DNA of 64,000 bases from Zingiber officinale. Taxonomy: Eukaryota > Streptophyta > Magnoliopsida > Zingiberales > Zingiberaceae. The position numbers were made by a program, and so were the translations under genes. The stretch lies in assembly GCF_018446385.1 (NCBI RefSeq), contig NC_055992.1, positions 103,496,947 to 103,560,946 of the forward strand, given 5' to 3'. Positions 45,954 through 56,643 of this stretch are shown in pieces. Position 1 is the stretch's first letter. Every line of letters starts with the position of its first letter. The notes beneath the pieces are model-generated. The model did no database searches. It was not told the DNA's origin and saw only the letters and a list, made by a program, of their open reading frames with translations.

Positions 45954-46149
45954 CTCGGCGATCGAGGGGGCTCCTAATTGGTCACGGAGCTGAGAACGTA
46001 GCCAAGAGAGAGAAGGGTGTCAAGCTTCATGAGCGAGGGGCAACTCGATCAAAAAGGGAAAACCAGATCTTTCTTTCAGATCTGAGTTTTACCGCCATCC
46101 ATACCTAAAACCTCAGATCTACAAGAGGGAAAGAAGAAGGAGACTCACG

Positions 46150-46279
46150 AAGCTAGTCCTTGATGACGCCGGCAACGGAGTAGGGGAGGGGGTTGATCGA
46201 GGGAAGCAGATGGCGGCGGAAGGAGTCGCAGATTGTTGATGAAGTCCCCGAAGGGATCAAGGTTTGGTTTCAGCGCCAT
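46150..46279 (-). pseudogene. possible fifth captured 5' exon, unidentified
   Basis: The minus strand from ATG at 46279 reads MALKPNLDPFGDFINNL, and another frame nearby reads LPPSINPLPYSVAGVIK. It is GC-rich and gene-like next to the CACTA terminal repeats. I do not recognise the source with confidence. Confidence 0.4.
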
Positions 46280-46711
46280 GTCGCGCAGCCGTATGAGGAG
46301 AAAGATCGTATGAGGGGAGAGGTTTAGGGTTCGGGTAGGTTAAGGGGGGAAAATAGAGCGCCAAAAAATTTTCTGAGAGAGGGAAGCAAATCACTGCTAC
46401 AACAAAAACAACGAAGGAGAAAAACGGCGAAAGCATAAAGTCAAAGACAACGGTTTATTAAAACTGTTGTCTTTGACCCCTAAAAAAACGCTTAAAGACA
46501 ACAATTTTAGAAAACTGTTGTAAAAGGTGTTGTTGATTTTACAAAAAATCGCTCAACAACAACGGGTTTTACAAACTATTGTCTTTTATTTTTTTCAGGC
46601 GCTCAAAGACAACGGTTTTGTCAAAAACCGTTGTCTTTAACCAAATTAACAACAGTTTCTTTTAAAACCGTTGTCTTTATGGTGTTGTCTTTTAACAATT
46701 TTATTGTAGTG

Positions 46712-49700
46712 TGTCATCGTAGGAATCAGAACAACAAAGGTATATCTCATGCTCTAGTTGTTGAAACATGTTTAGCGGTGTTATCTACCAGCACCTGGTG
46801 TGTAGATACGGGAGCCACTGATCATGTCTGCAATTCCCTGCAGGGGTTCCAGGAAATCCGACGACTAACTGAATGAGAGATTACCGTCTACATGGGCAAT
46901 TCTACTAAGGTGGCGGCTGTTGCAGTGGGAGACGTCTACTTATCTTTTAGTAGAAATAGAAATTTGGTTTTAAGAAATTGTCTTTATGTACCCAGTTTTA
47001 GAAAGAAATTAATTTTAGTTTCTAAACTATTCTTAGATGGATATTCAGTTTCTTTCAGTAACGATGTAGTTATTAAAAGAAATAAAGTGATTATCTGTTA
47101 TGGTGCATTAGTTGGCAATTTGTATACTTTAAATCCAATTTCTTCCACAAAGCAAAACATGGAAATTTATAATTCATCTTCTAACTCTAATAAGAGAAAA
47201 GAACCTTCGGAAATGAACCAAGCATATCTTTGGCATCTAAGGCTTGGTCATATTAACTTAAGTAGGATTCAGAGGCTTATAGCCGATGGACTTTTGAGTT
47301 CATTAGAGTTGGAAAATTTTCCAACTTGTGAATCTTGCTTAGAAGGTAAAATGACCAAGAGATCGTTCAAGGCCAAGGGGTATAGAGCCAAAGAAGTGTT
47401 AGAATTGGTTCATTCTGATTTGTGTGGTCCTATGTCTGTCCAGGCAAGAGGTGGTTTTGAATATTTTGTCTCTTTTATAGACGATTATTCAAGATACGGA
47501 TATATTTACCTAATGCACCGCAAGTCCGAGTGCTTTGACAAGTTCAAAGAATACAAGGCTGATGTGGAGAAACGACTAGGTAAAAGTATCAAGACACTAC
47601 GATCTGATCGTGGTGGCGAATACCTCTTAGGAGAATTTAGGAATTACTTATCAGAGGCCGAGATTCAATCCCAATTGTCTGCACCTGGAACACCCCAACA
47701 GAATGGTGTAGCAGAACGAAGGAACATGACTCTTATGGAGATGGTTAGATCGATGATGAATTATTCAGAATTACCAAATTCATTTTGGGGATATGCTCTG
47801 GAAACAACAGTATACGTTCTGAACTTAGTACCTTCTAAATCAGTTTCTTCTACTCCCATAGAATTGTGGAATGGGCGAAAACTCAGTCTAAGACATATTC
47901 GGATTTGGGGTAGTCCAGCACATGTGTTGAAACCAGATGCTGATAAGTTAGAATCCCATACAGAAGTTTGCGTGTTTGTAGGATATCCCAAAGGAACGAA
48001 AGGTGGTTTATTTTATAGTCCTAAAGACCATAAGGTCATTGATAGCACCAATGCCCAGTTTTTAGAAGAAGACTATATAATGGATCACAAGCCCAGTAGC
48101 AAAGTTGTTTTAGAAGAACTTAGAGAGGACACGTCTACTTCAGTACCAACAGTACAAGATGAAGTACTACAAGAGACTGCAACACGTGTCACACATGATA
48201 CACAACCACGCATGCCTCGTCGTAGTGGGAGGGTTGTAAGGTAGCTGAAAGATTCATGTTTTGGGAGAGTCTTGGACTTGATCCTGTAAACATGAACCCG
48301 ATCCACGAACATGAGAAAGCACTCCAAGATATAGATGCGAAGATCTTGGCAAAAGGCAATGAATTCTGAAATAGAGTTTATGTACTCTAATAAGGTCTGG
48401 GAGCTTGTAGAACCACCTGATGGTGTAAAAGCCGTTGGATGCAAGTGGATCTACAAAAGGAAAAGAGGGACAGACGGGAAGGTAGAAACCTTCAAAGCTA
48501 GGCTTGTTGCGAAAGGGTACATTCAGAAAGAGGGAATCGATTATGAGGAAACCTTTTCACCGATAGTCATGCTTAAGTCTATCCGGATACTCTTATCCAT
48601 TGCTGCTCATATGGATTATGAGATTTGGCAAATGGATGTCAAGACAGCTTTCCTTAATGGAAGTCTTGAAGAGAACATCCATATGAAGCAACCAGAAGGG
48701 TTCATTGAAAAAGACAAAGAGCATCTAGTGTGCAAGCTCAATCGGTCCATTTATGGACTGAAGCAAGCTTCAAGGTCTTGAACATCCGGTTTAATGAAGT
48801 AATCCAGTCGTATGGATTTATTCAGTGTCCGGATGAGTCTTGTGTATACAAGAAGTGTAACGGAAACGTGGTGGTATTTCTTGTACTATACGTAGATGAT
48901 ATTTTGTTAATTGGCAACAATGTCAAGATATTATCAGACTTAAGGGCATGGTTGTCCAAACAATTTGATATGAAGGACTTAGGAGAGTTTGCACACATTC
49001 TTGGGATCAAAGTGATAAGGGATCGCAAGAAAAGAATGTTGTGTCTGTCCCAAGCTTCATATATAGATACAATCCTTGCTCGTTTTAGTATGCAAGATTC
49101 CAAGAAAGGTTTCTTACCTTTTAGGCATGGAATAACTCTATCTAAAGAGATGTCTCCGAAGACATCAAAGGAGATAGAAGACATGAAAGCAGTTCCTTAT
49201 GCTTCGGATGTAGGAAGCCTTATGTATGCAATGCTATGTACGAGACCTGATATTTGTTTTGCCGTGGGCATGGTCAGCAGATATCAGAGTAACCCTGGAC
49301 AAGGACATTGGACTGCGGTAAAGCATATATTAAAGTACCTGAGAAGGACTAGATATTATATGCTAATTTACCAAGCAGACGATTTGCTCCCTGTGGGTTA
49401 CACGGATTCAGATTTCCAATCAGATAGGAGCAATAGTAAGTCTACATCAGGCTATGTGTTTACTTTAGGAGGTGGAGCCATTTCATGGAGGAGTGTTAAG
49501 CAGAAATGCGTATCGGACTCAACCATGGAAGCTGAGTATGTAGCAGCCTCTGAGGCAGCTAAAGAAGCAGTATGGCTCAGGAACTTTCTAATGGACTTAG
49601 ATGTGATTCCTGGTTTGCCCAAAATTATCACAATTTATTGTGATAATAGCGGTGCAGTTGCAAACTCGAAGGAACCACGAGCTCATAAGGCAAGTAAACA

Positions 49701-49824
49701 TATAGAGCGCAAGTACCACCTGATACGAGATATCGTGAAGCGAGGAGAAGTTGTCATCGCCAAGATTGCATCAGCGGATAACCTGGCAGATCCTTTCACT
49801 AAGGCCCTTCCGGCGAAAGCTTGA
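46712..49824 (+). pseudogene. pol: copia pol: protease, integrase, RT, RNase H, disabled
   Basis: Protease motif WCVDTGATDHVC; integrase zinc region HLRLGH...CESC and catalytic residues in DLCGPM, LRSDRGGEYL and PQQNGVAERR; reverse transcriptase with DVKTAFLNGSLEE and the catalytic YVDDILL; RNase H with DSTMEAEYVA and IYCDNSGAV, ending in LADPFTKAL at 49824. Defects: TGA at 46874-46876 just after the protease, frame changes near 48240 and 48335 in the linker, and a one-base loss near 48779 (SRSWN becomes a stop). The catalytic residues are otherwise intact, so the inactivation is recent. Confidence 0.92.
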
Positions 49825-49886
49825 CCATTGGAGTGAGGGAATGGAATGAGAAGATACAGGTTCAGTCATTAGTATAAGTGGGAGAT

Positions 49887-52294
49887 TGTTGGAGTGTATA
49901 CTGAAAGCCTAAGCTTTGTAAACATTCATTATGAATAAAGAATCACATTTGGTCAAATTGTCTACATTTAGTTGTAGTTGTTCAATTAATTTATATTGTA
50001 GATAACATAGTATGTGGTGTCACATGCAGAAGATAATGTTATCAGTACCTTATAAATTATAAACAGTAGCTCACGACCAAAATGGAAAGGAACAAACCAT
50101 TAGAAGGTCGTAGTGTAATTAGGTATTAGTTTATCTTGACTATATAATTACACTAGTACACTCAGAGTGTATTGAGTAGGACCATTTGAGGTCGTTTCTT
50201 TTATACTGACTGTATAAAGGAACAAAGACCTCAGTTATTATGGAAGTGTGTGCTCTTAATCCTAATATAATAACAAGCACATATATTTGATATTTATTTC
50301 TTTAATTTATCAATGGGTGAGATTTAGTTTGATGAATCAATAAACCCGATAAGTTGGGAAATGATATCACTTATAGTGTGTGTTGTTGATTATAGAAGGA
50401 AACTGTGTCCTAGAGATACTAGGTTGATAATGTCCTCAAGAGGAGCTCATAAGGATTGTCATGTTAAACCCTGCAAGTGGACTTAGTCCGACATGATGAT
50501 AAGGTTGAGTGGTACTACTCTTGGACTAAGATATTAATTAAATGAGTTGTCAGTAACTTACTTAATTAGTGGACATTCGATATCTTAAACACGGGGATAC
50601 TAACATACTTATAATAAGAAGGAGCCCAAAAATGTAATTTGGGATTGGTGCGGTAGTTCAATAATAGTTCTCTAGTGGAATGAATTATTATTGATAAAAT
50701 TAAGTTATGTGTTCGGGGCGAACACGGGATGCTTAATTTTATCGAGAGACCAAAACCAATTCCTCCTCTCGGTCCCTATCGTAGCCTCTTATTTATAGAG
50801 TACTATACCCACCTATACCCACCTTCTATACCCACCAATAGGGGTCTGCCAAGCTAGCTTGGGAACCAAGCTAGGGCTGGCCTAGGTATAAATTGGGGTG
50901 GTCGGCCCTAGCTTGAACCCAAGCTAGTGGGGGCCGGCCAAATTAAATTAAAAAGAATTTTAATTTTAATTTTTATTATGTGGAAGAAATAATTTATTAA
51001 AGAGAATTACAATTAAAATATCTCTCTTGTAAAATATCTATAAAAGATTAAAGAAAGAGATTAGATCTCTTTCCTTATTTGTAGATTGGTGAGATATTTT
51101 ATTTTCTCTTTAAAATTATCCACATGTTGATAAAATTAAAATTATAGAAATTTCTTTTTATCAATCATGAAGAGATTTTTAAAGAGAAATTTTAATTTTT
51201 AAAATTTCCGGAAACAAATTAGGAAGTTTTAATTGTTGATTAAAACTTGTCTAATTTATCTCTTTTAATGTGGCCGACCATTAGAGATTAATTGGGGGAA
51301 TTTTATTTTATTTTTCTCAATTAAATCATGTCAAGGGAATTAAGGAAATTTTATTGTAATTAAATTTCCTAATTTGCCTAGGCCAAGGAATATAAAAGAA
51401 GGGGTGAGGGTGCCTTCATGAGACACAACCTCTATTATTTCTCTCTCTCTTTTATTCCTTGGAGTGGCCGGCCATCCTCTTCCTCTCTCCCTCTTTGTGG
51501 TGGCCGAAACTCTCAAAGGCTTCGAGCTCTTGTGGCGGCCGGATACTACTTGGAGAAGAAAAAGAAGAAGAAGGAGAGAAAGCTAGCATCTCTTGGAGCT
51601 TGGTTGGTGTTTTGTTCTTCATCCTTGGTTAAGCTTTTTGTGGCCGAACCTAGCTAGGAGGAGAAGAAGGTGGTTGGTGGTTTCTCATCTCGGAAGATCG
51701 TTGCCCACACAACGTCCGAGGTTAGAAGAGGAATACGGTAGAAGATCAAGAGGTCTTTCTAAAAGGTATAACTAGTAATTTTTCTTTCCGCATCATACTA
51801 GTTATTTTTGGAAATAATACCAAATACAAGAGGCTTACGATTCTAGAATTTCGAATATGTTTTTCGATGTTGTGTTCTTTTATTGTTTTTCTTTTCCTTG
51901 TTATTTGATTGTTCTTTTCGGTTAACCTAAAGTTATTTTAGGAAATTAAATATTAGCTTTCTATAAAAGGTTTTGTCTAGTCGGTGGTGGTTGCTCCCAT
52001 ATCCAAGAAGGTCATGTGCCTCGCCACGTCAGTACTGGGAACCGATTATGGAAATTAATATTTAATGGAATTAATAACTTAAGGTGATTTGGGTCGAACG
52101 TGTTAAGTTCCGCAGGAGATCCAAATCAAAACCTAAAAGAACAAATAGATTAAGTTTTGGATCAAACGTGTTAAGTTCCGCAGTCGATCCAAAATTTAAT
52201 TTAAAAGAACACATGGTAGCTAGGAAAAGGTTCAGACCTTTGTACAAAATTTTTGTACAGTGGAACCTCTAGGCTTTCCGAGTAGCAACCAACA
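49887..52294 (+). repeat. 3' LTR of the copia element (uninterrupted)
   Basis: TGTTGGAGTGTATACTG...GCAACCAACA, 2408 bp, followed by the CGGCC duplication. It is the reference copy showing that two insertions in the 5' LTR came later. Confidence 0.92.
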
Positions 52295-53898
52295 CGGCCA
52301 AGACCCAAGGATTGAGCCAAGATTAGTGGTCGACCCTGCTTGGAGTCCAAGCTAAGTGTGGCCGGCCACATATAATATAAAAGAGATTTTATTTAAATTT
52401 TTTCTTATGTGGATAACATGGTTTTAAAAGAGAGTTTCAAATTTAAATCTTTCCTTTTATAGCTTTCTACAAAAGATTTGAAATTTTTCCTTATTTGTAG
52501 ATTGAAAGGTGGATTTTAATTTTAAGAAAACTTTCCCTTTTTTAACCATGTTCATGATTTAAAAAAGAGTTTAAAAATTAAATATTTTCTTTTATAAGTT
52601 TCTACAAAATATTAAGAAAAGTATAAATATCTTTCTTTATTTGTAGATTGAAACTATATTTTAATTTTAGAGATAACTTTCCTTTTTGGAAATCATCCAC
52701 ATGTTTAAAAGAAAGATTTTAATTTATAAAATTTCTTTTTATAATCCACCTTAAAGGGAAAAATTATTAGAGAAATTTTTATTAAAAATTTCCGGAAACA
52801 AATTAGGAAGTTTTAATTCTTATGAATAAAAACTTTCCTTGATGGAGAATTCTTTGTGGCCGACCACTTTAATAAGAGAAAAGAAAATTGATTTTATCAA
52901 TTAATTATTTCTTTTTCATGGCAAAGAAAATAAGAAAGTTTTATTAAACTTTCCTTATTTGCCAAGGTCAAGGATTATAAAAGAGAGGGTATAGGTGCCT
53001 TCAAAGGAACGACTCTATTCTATTTTTCTTCCTCTCTTTTCCTCCTTGGTGGTGGTCGGCCCTATTGTTTTTCCTTCTTCCTTTTATTTCTTCTTCATTG
53101 GTCGGACCTTATAATCTCATGGAGCTTGAAGGTGCCGGATTCTAGCTTGGAGAAGGAGAGAAAGGAAACATCCCTTGGAGCTTGATGGTGGTGGTCGAAC
53201 CACATCTATTCTTGGAGTACTTGTGGTGGCCGAATCTTGCAAGGAGAAGAAGGAGCTTTGGTGATTCTCATCTCGGTAGATCGTTGCCCACACAACGTCC
53301 GGGATAAGAAGAGGAATACGGTAGAAGATCAAGAGGTTATTTACTTACAAAGAAAGGTATAACTAATAATTGTTTTCCGCATCATACTAGTTTTCTTTGT
53401 ATAGTTATTTTTGGAAATACCAAACACAAGAGGCATTAGATTCTAGATTTTCAGATTAGATATTCGAAGTTGTGTTTCTTTTCTTTTATTTTTCGAATTT
53501 GTGATTCGATTGTTCTTTTTTGTTAAACCTAGAGTTATATAAGGAAATTAAATATTAGCTTTCCTTAAAAGGCTTTGTCTATGCGGTGGTGGATGCTCCC
53601 ATACCCAAGAAGGTCATGTGCCTCGTCATGCAGTCATGGAAGCCAATTTTGAAAATTAATATTTAATTAAATGTATAACATAGGTTGATTTGGATCAATA
53701 GTGTTAAGTTCCGCTTGCGATCCAAGTCTAAACCATTCAGAACAGATAAGTTAAATTTGGAATCAATAATATTAAGTTCCGTTTGCAATTCCTAATTTAA
53801 CTTCTAAAGAAGACAATAGATTGTTTAGGAAAGGTTCGACACTTGTACAAAATTTTTATACAGTGGAACCGGTACGATCTTCCTAGGATCAACCAACA

Positions 53899-55150
53899 AA
53901 AGGTTCTAATATAAAAGGAAAACACCAAGGCATTCAGAAAAGATTATTTGATATAAATCTGAGAGCCTTTTACATGTCATGTGGTAGTCATTGTCTTAAT
54001 TTGGTGATTTGTGATATAGCAAAATCTTGTGTTAAAGAAAAATCTTTTTTTGGAGCATGTCAATGCATGTATACAGGGTTCTCCAATTCTACAAAACGTT
54101 GGAGTATTTTACTTGATTATTTGGATAATTTGACACTTAAGTCATTGTGCACCACAAGGTGGGAAAGTCATATCGAAAGTGTCAAATCCATTAAATCACA
54201 AGTTGGGCAAATCAGAGAAGCTTTACTTAAGATAGTTGATTTAACTAATGATGCAAGATTATCAAGGGATGCTAGATTGTTAGCAACACATGAACTTAGC
54301 AGCTTTGAATTTTTGTTAAGCTTGGTAATTTGGTATGATATTCTCTACAACATAAACTCTGTCAGTAAATCCTTACAATCTGAAACGATGCAAATTGATG
54401 TTGCAGTGAAACAATTGAAAGGGCTTGTTTCTTTTTTTGAGAATTATAGGGAAAAGGATTTGCATCAGCCATAAATTCTGCTAAAGAAATTACTTCCAAT
54501 ATAGGAGTTGATCCTGTATTTCCTGAGCGACGACAAACTTCTAGAAAAAGATAATTTGATGAGATTGCTAATACTGAAAGAGAACCACAAAAAGCTGAAG
54601 AATGCTTTAGGACTGATTATTTTCTTGTTGTGGTAGATCTTGCTCTTATGGAGTTGAGGAGTAGGTTTAAACAATTGAATACTTTTGAAGAGATGTTTGG
54701 ATTCTTGTTCGATGGAGAACAGTTAATGGCATTGGATGAAGATGATTTGAGAAAATGTTGTGAGATGATTTGAGAAAATGTTGTGTGAATCTTGAATCTG
54801 CTCTAAAAAAGGATGATCTGTCTGATATTGATGCATATGATCTACTTTTGGAATTACAAATGTTGCAAGAGATGTTACCTCTGGAAGCATATGACACAAA
54901 TAAATCTTGGACGACCATTAAAATTTTAGAGTTTGCATTGAAAATGGATATTTTTCCTATGGTCGTGGTTGCTTATCAAATTTTACTGACTATTCCTGTG
55001 ACTGTAGCATTAGCTGAAAGGAGTTTTTCAAAGTTAAAATTTTTGAAATCTTATTTGAGAACTACAATGAGTCGAGAGAGATTGAATGGCTTAACGATCC
55101 TTTGCATGAAAAGGACATATTGGAGGATATCTCAAATGACGATATAATTG
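53899..55150 (+). pseudogene. hAT transposase, C-terminal part (DUF4371/ZBED-like), broken
   Basis: 53974-54474 reads MSCGSHCLNLVICDIAKSC and TRWESHIESVKSI, the RNase H-like part of plant hAT transposases. Later pieces (54481-54760 and 54770-55147) include AERSFSKLKFLKSYLR, the hAT dimerisation motif. There are several stops. A tandem duplication of about 23 bp around AGATGATTTGAGAAAATG (about 54738-54783) shifts the frame. The N-terminal zinc finger is missing because the copia insertions cut the gene at 53898 and the left half was not found upstream of 28791. Confidence 0.85.
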
Positions 55151-55407
55151 ATGACTTTGCTTCAAAAAATACAAGAAGAGTACATTTTAAATAATATTAA
55201 TTGTTGAATAAGTTATTTCGAGAAATCATGTAAAATGTTCTCTAAAATATAATTTCTTTAATTACATATTTTTATTTACTTTGATTATGATATATAATTA
55301 ATTGTTTTAATATATATTTGATTTTTTAAGTTCATGCAAGAGGGAAGGCCCAAATGGTCAAATCTATAGTTTTGCCCCGAGCGTAGTTTTTCTCAGGACC
55401 GCCCCTG
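55151..55407 (+). mobile_element. right end of the hAT element
   Basis: AT-rich tail ending CTCAGGACCGCCCCTG at 55407. Reversed, this is CAGGGGCGGTCCTGAG, a hAT-type terminal repeat. The following 8 bases, GATAGATT, would be the target duplication, but the left end is not in recognisable form in this window. Confidence 0.65.
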
Positions 55408-56643
55408 GATAGATTATTGATTTTCTTGACCACGAGGCACTGAGGAAATACCTCAGCATCACATTCCATTTACACAAATTCTTCAGTTTTATCTAACTCA
55501 GCTTCAACTTAAGAGTATGTGGTGAAAAAGGACTTACTGACACTGCTTGCATCAGATGATTCCCTTCATTCCCTTTCCCTCTAGACCTGTTATTTTTCAT
55601 GGAGATTCCTGAAAAAGTCTGTTGGTAAAAAAACTACTAAGCCTTCAATAATAGGTGTCAGTTGGTATGCATCATCATCTCATGTGAATGAAGACTGACT
55701 CAGAGGACATCAGGCATGTGAAGCCTGAGTACTTGATTCACCTTGTTATCTAGAAGAAAAGTGAGTGATTGCAGAGGAGACAAGGAGACGTAGGACCCAA
55801 TGGGACCTCTGTTCTTCAGTTGCTTAGCTGAGTGTTTGAGATAAAAGAGTAGTTATATGCGATAGAGTTCATGTCATTATGGGACACACCTAGGAAAAGA
55901 ACAAGACACACGATAATGTGCTCAGCTGGGCTGAATCAAGATCAAAAGCCATCACCTTCTCCTCTTTTGATTGGCTCCAGCTTGGTTGGCTTGCATATTG
56001 TTTACAGCGTCACACCCCACGCCACCAATTATTCTTTGTGATGTGAGTAGTCATTGGACTCCACTTGTCTTCCAATAGCTCGTGGTGTGGTCAAGATCTA
56101 GCTCTGGATTTTGAGAAGCAATTCCTGGATGTTGCATTATCCATGGCGAGATTGCATGTGGGGAACTGGGGTTTGAGTCAGAAACAGTTTCTTTGATTGT
56201 GATTATCAAGGAAATTTGGATATCAATGGAAAGTAGGAAGAAAGAACAAGATGAATGCATCTAGACAGACTCGAATGTAACTTGGAGAGACTAAGATTAA
56301 TAAACTCACGTACCTCGCTGCAACAAACTTGTCAAATTTCACAGTTAACAAGCTGATCCAATGCGAGACACATTGTATAAGGCTTGCATATTGTAGTTTA
56401 CAATGTGAGACACAATTTGATCCATACGAAGAGAATTCAGAAATGAACTTTGGTTATGCATTGATATTAACATTCGTATGTACATGATATGGATCGGCAA
56501 GCTGATCCAAGCACCCAGCTGTAACATTTTTACAACGAGTGCTTCATTTTGTTCCCTTTGTATTCCTTATACCAAAGTGGGCATATTTTGCTCGATGAAG
56601 CAACGGCGAACAATTATGTACACAAGTGGACGAACAAACAAAC
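55408..56643. other. intergenic and 3' flank of the ACR gene
   Basis: No gene seen. Short open frames lack motifs and splice structure. The part next to 56643 is probably the 3' UTR of the minus-strand ACR gene. Confidence 0.5.

Larger units (their letters stand above)
42324..46711 (-). mobile_element. Pack-CACTA transposon carrying pieces of four or more host genes
   Basis: Ends CACTAAAACAAAAAC and, reversed, CACTACAATAAAATTG. The flanks TAT (42321-42323) and TGT (46712-46714) are a 3-bp target duplication with one change. Both subterminal regions (about 42340-42660 and 46440-46700) are packed with palindromic AAAACCGTTGTC/GACAACGGTTTT repeats, typical of plant CACTA elements. No transposase is present. 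The interior, read on the minus strand, holds exon-intron pieces of an ALFIN-like gene, an hnRNP Q-like gene, a CBSX3-like gene and a SPIN1-like KH gene, in that order, with splice sites preserved. It is non-autonomous and of the gene-capturing type. Confidence 0.88.
35292..52294 (+). mobile_element. full-length Ty1/copia element with three nested insertions
   Basis: The LTRs (35292-40436 including insertions; 49887-52294, 2408 bp) are flanked by the exact duplication CGGCC (35287-35291 and 52295-52299). A primer site TGGTATCAGAGC lies at 40439-40450, followed by gag, pol and a short purine tract AAGTGGGAGA before the 3' LTR. In a 640-bp sample the LTRs differ at about 8 sites (around 1.3 %), so it is recent. 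Yet gag and pol both carry frameshifts and stops beyond the CACTA insertion. Gag and integrase resemble the Tork/TAR-type copia lineages. Exact placement needs a tree. Confidence 0.9.
34301..53898 (+). repeat. older copia 3' LTR, split by a younger element
   Basis: It begins TGTTGGAATTTATACT at 34301 after the decayed pol, is interrupted at 35291 by a related full-length element, and resumes at 52300 to end GATCAACCAACA at 53898. Net length is about 2.6 kb. It is clearly more diverged from the two younger LTRs than they are from each other. Confidence 0.8.
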
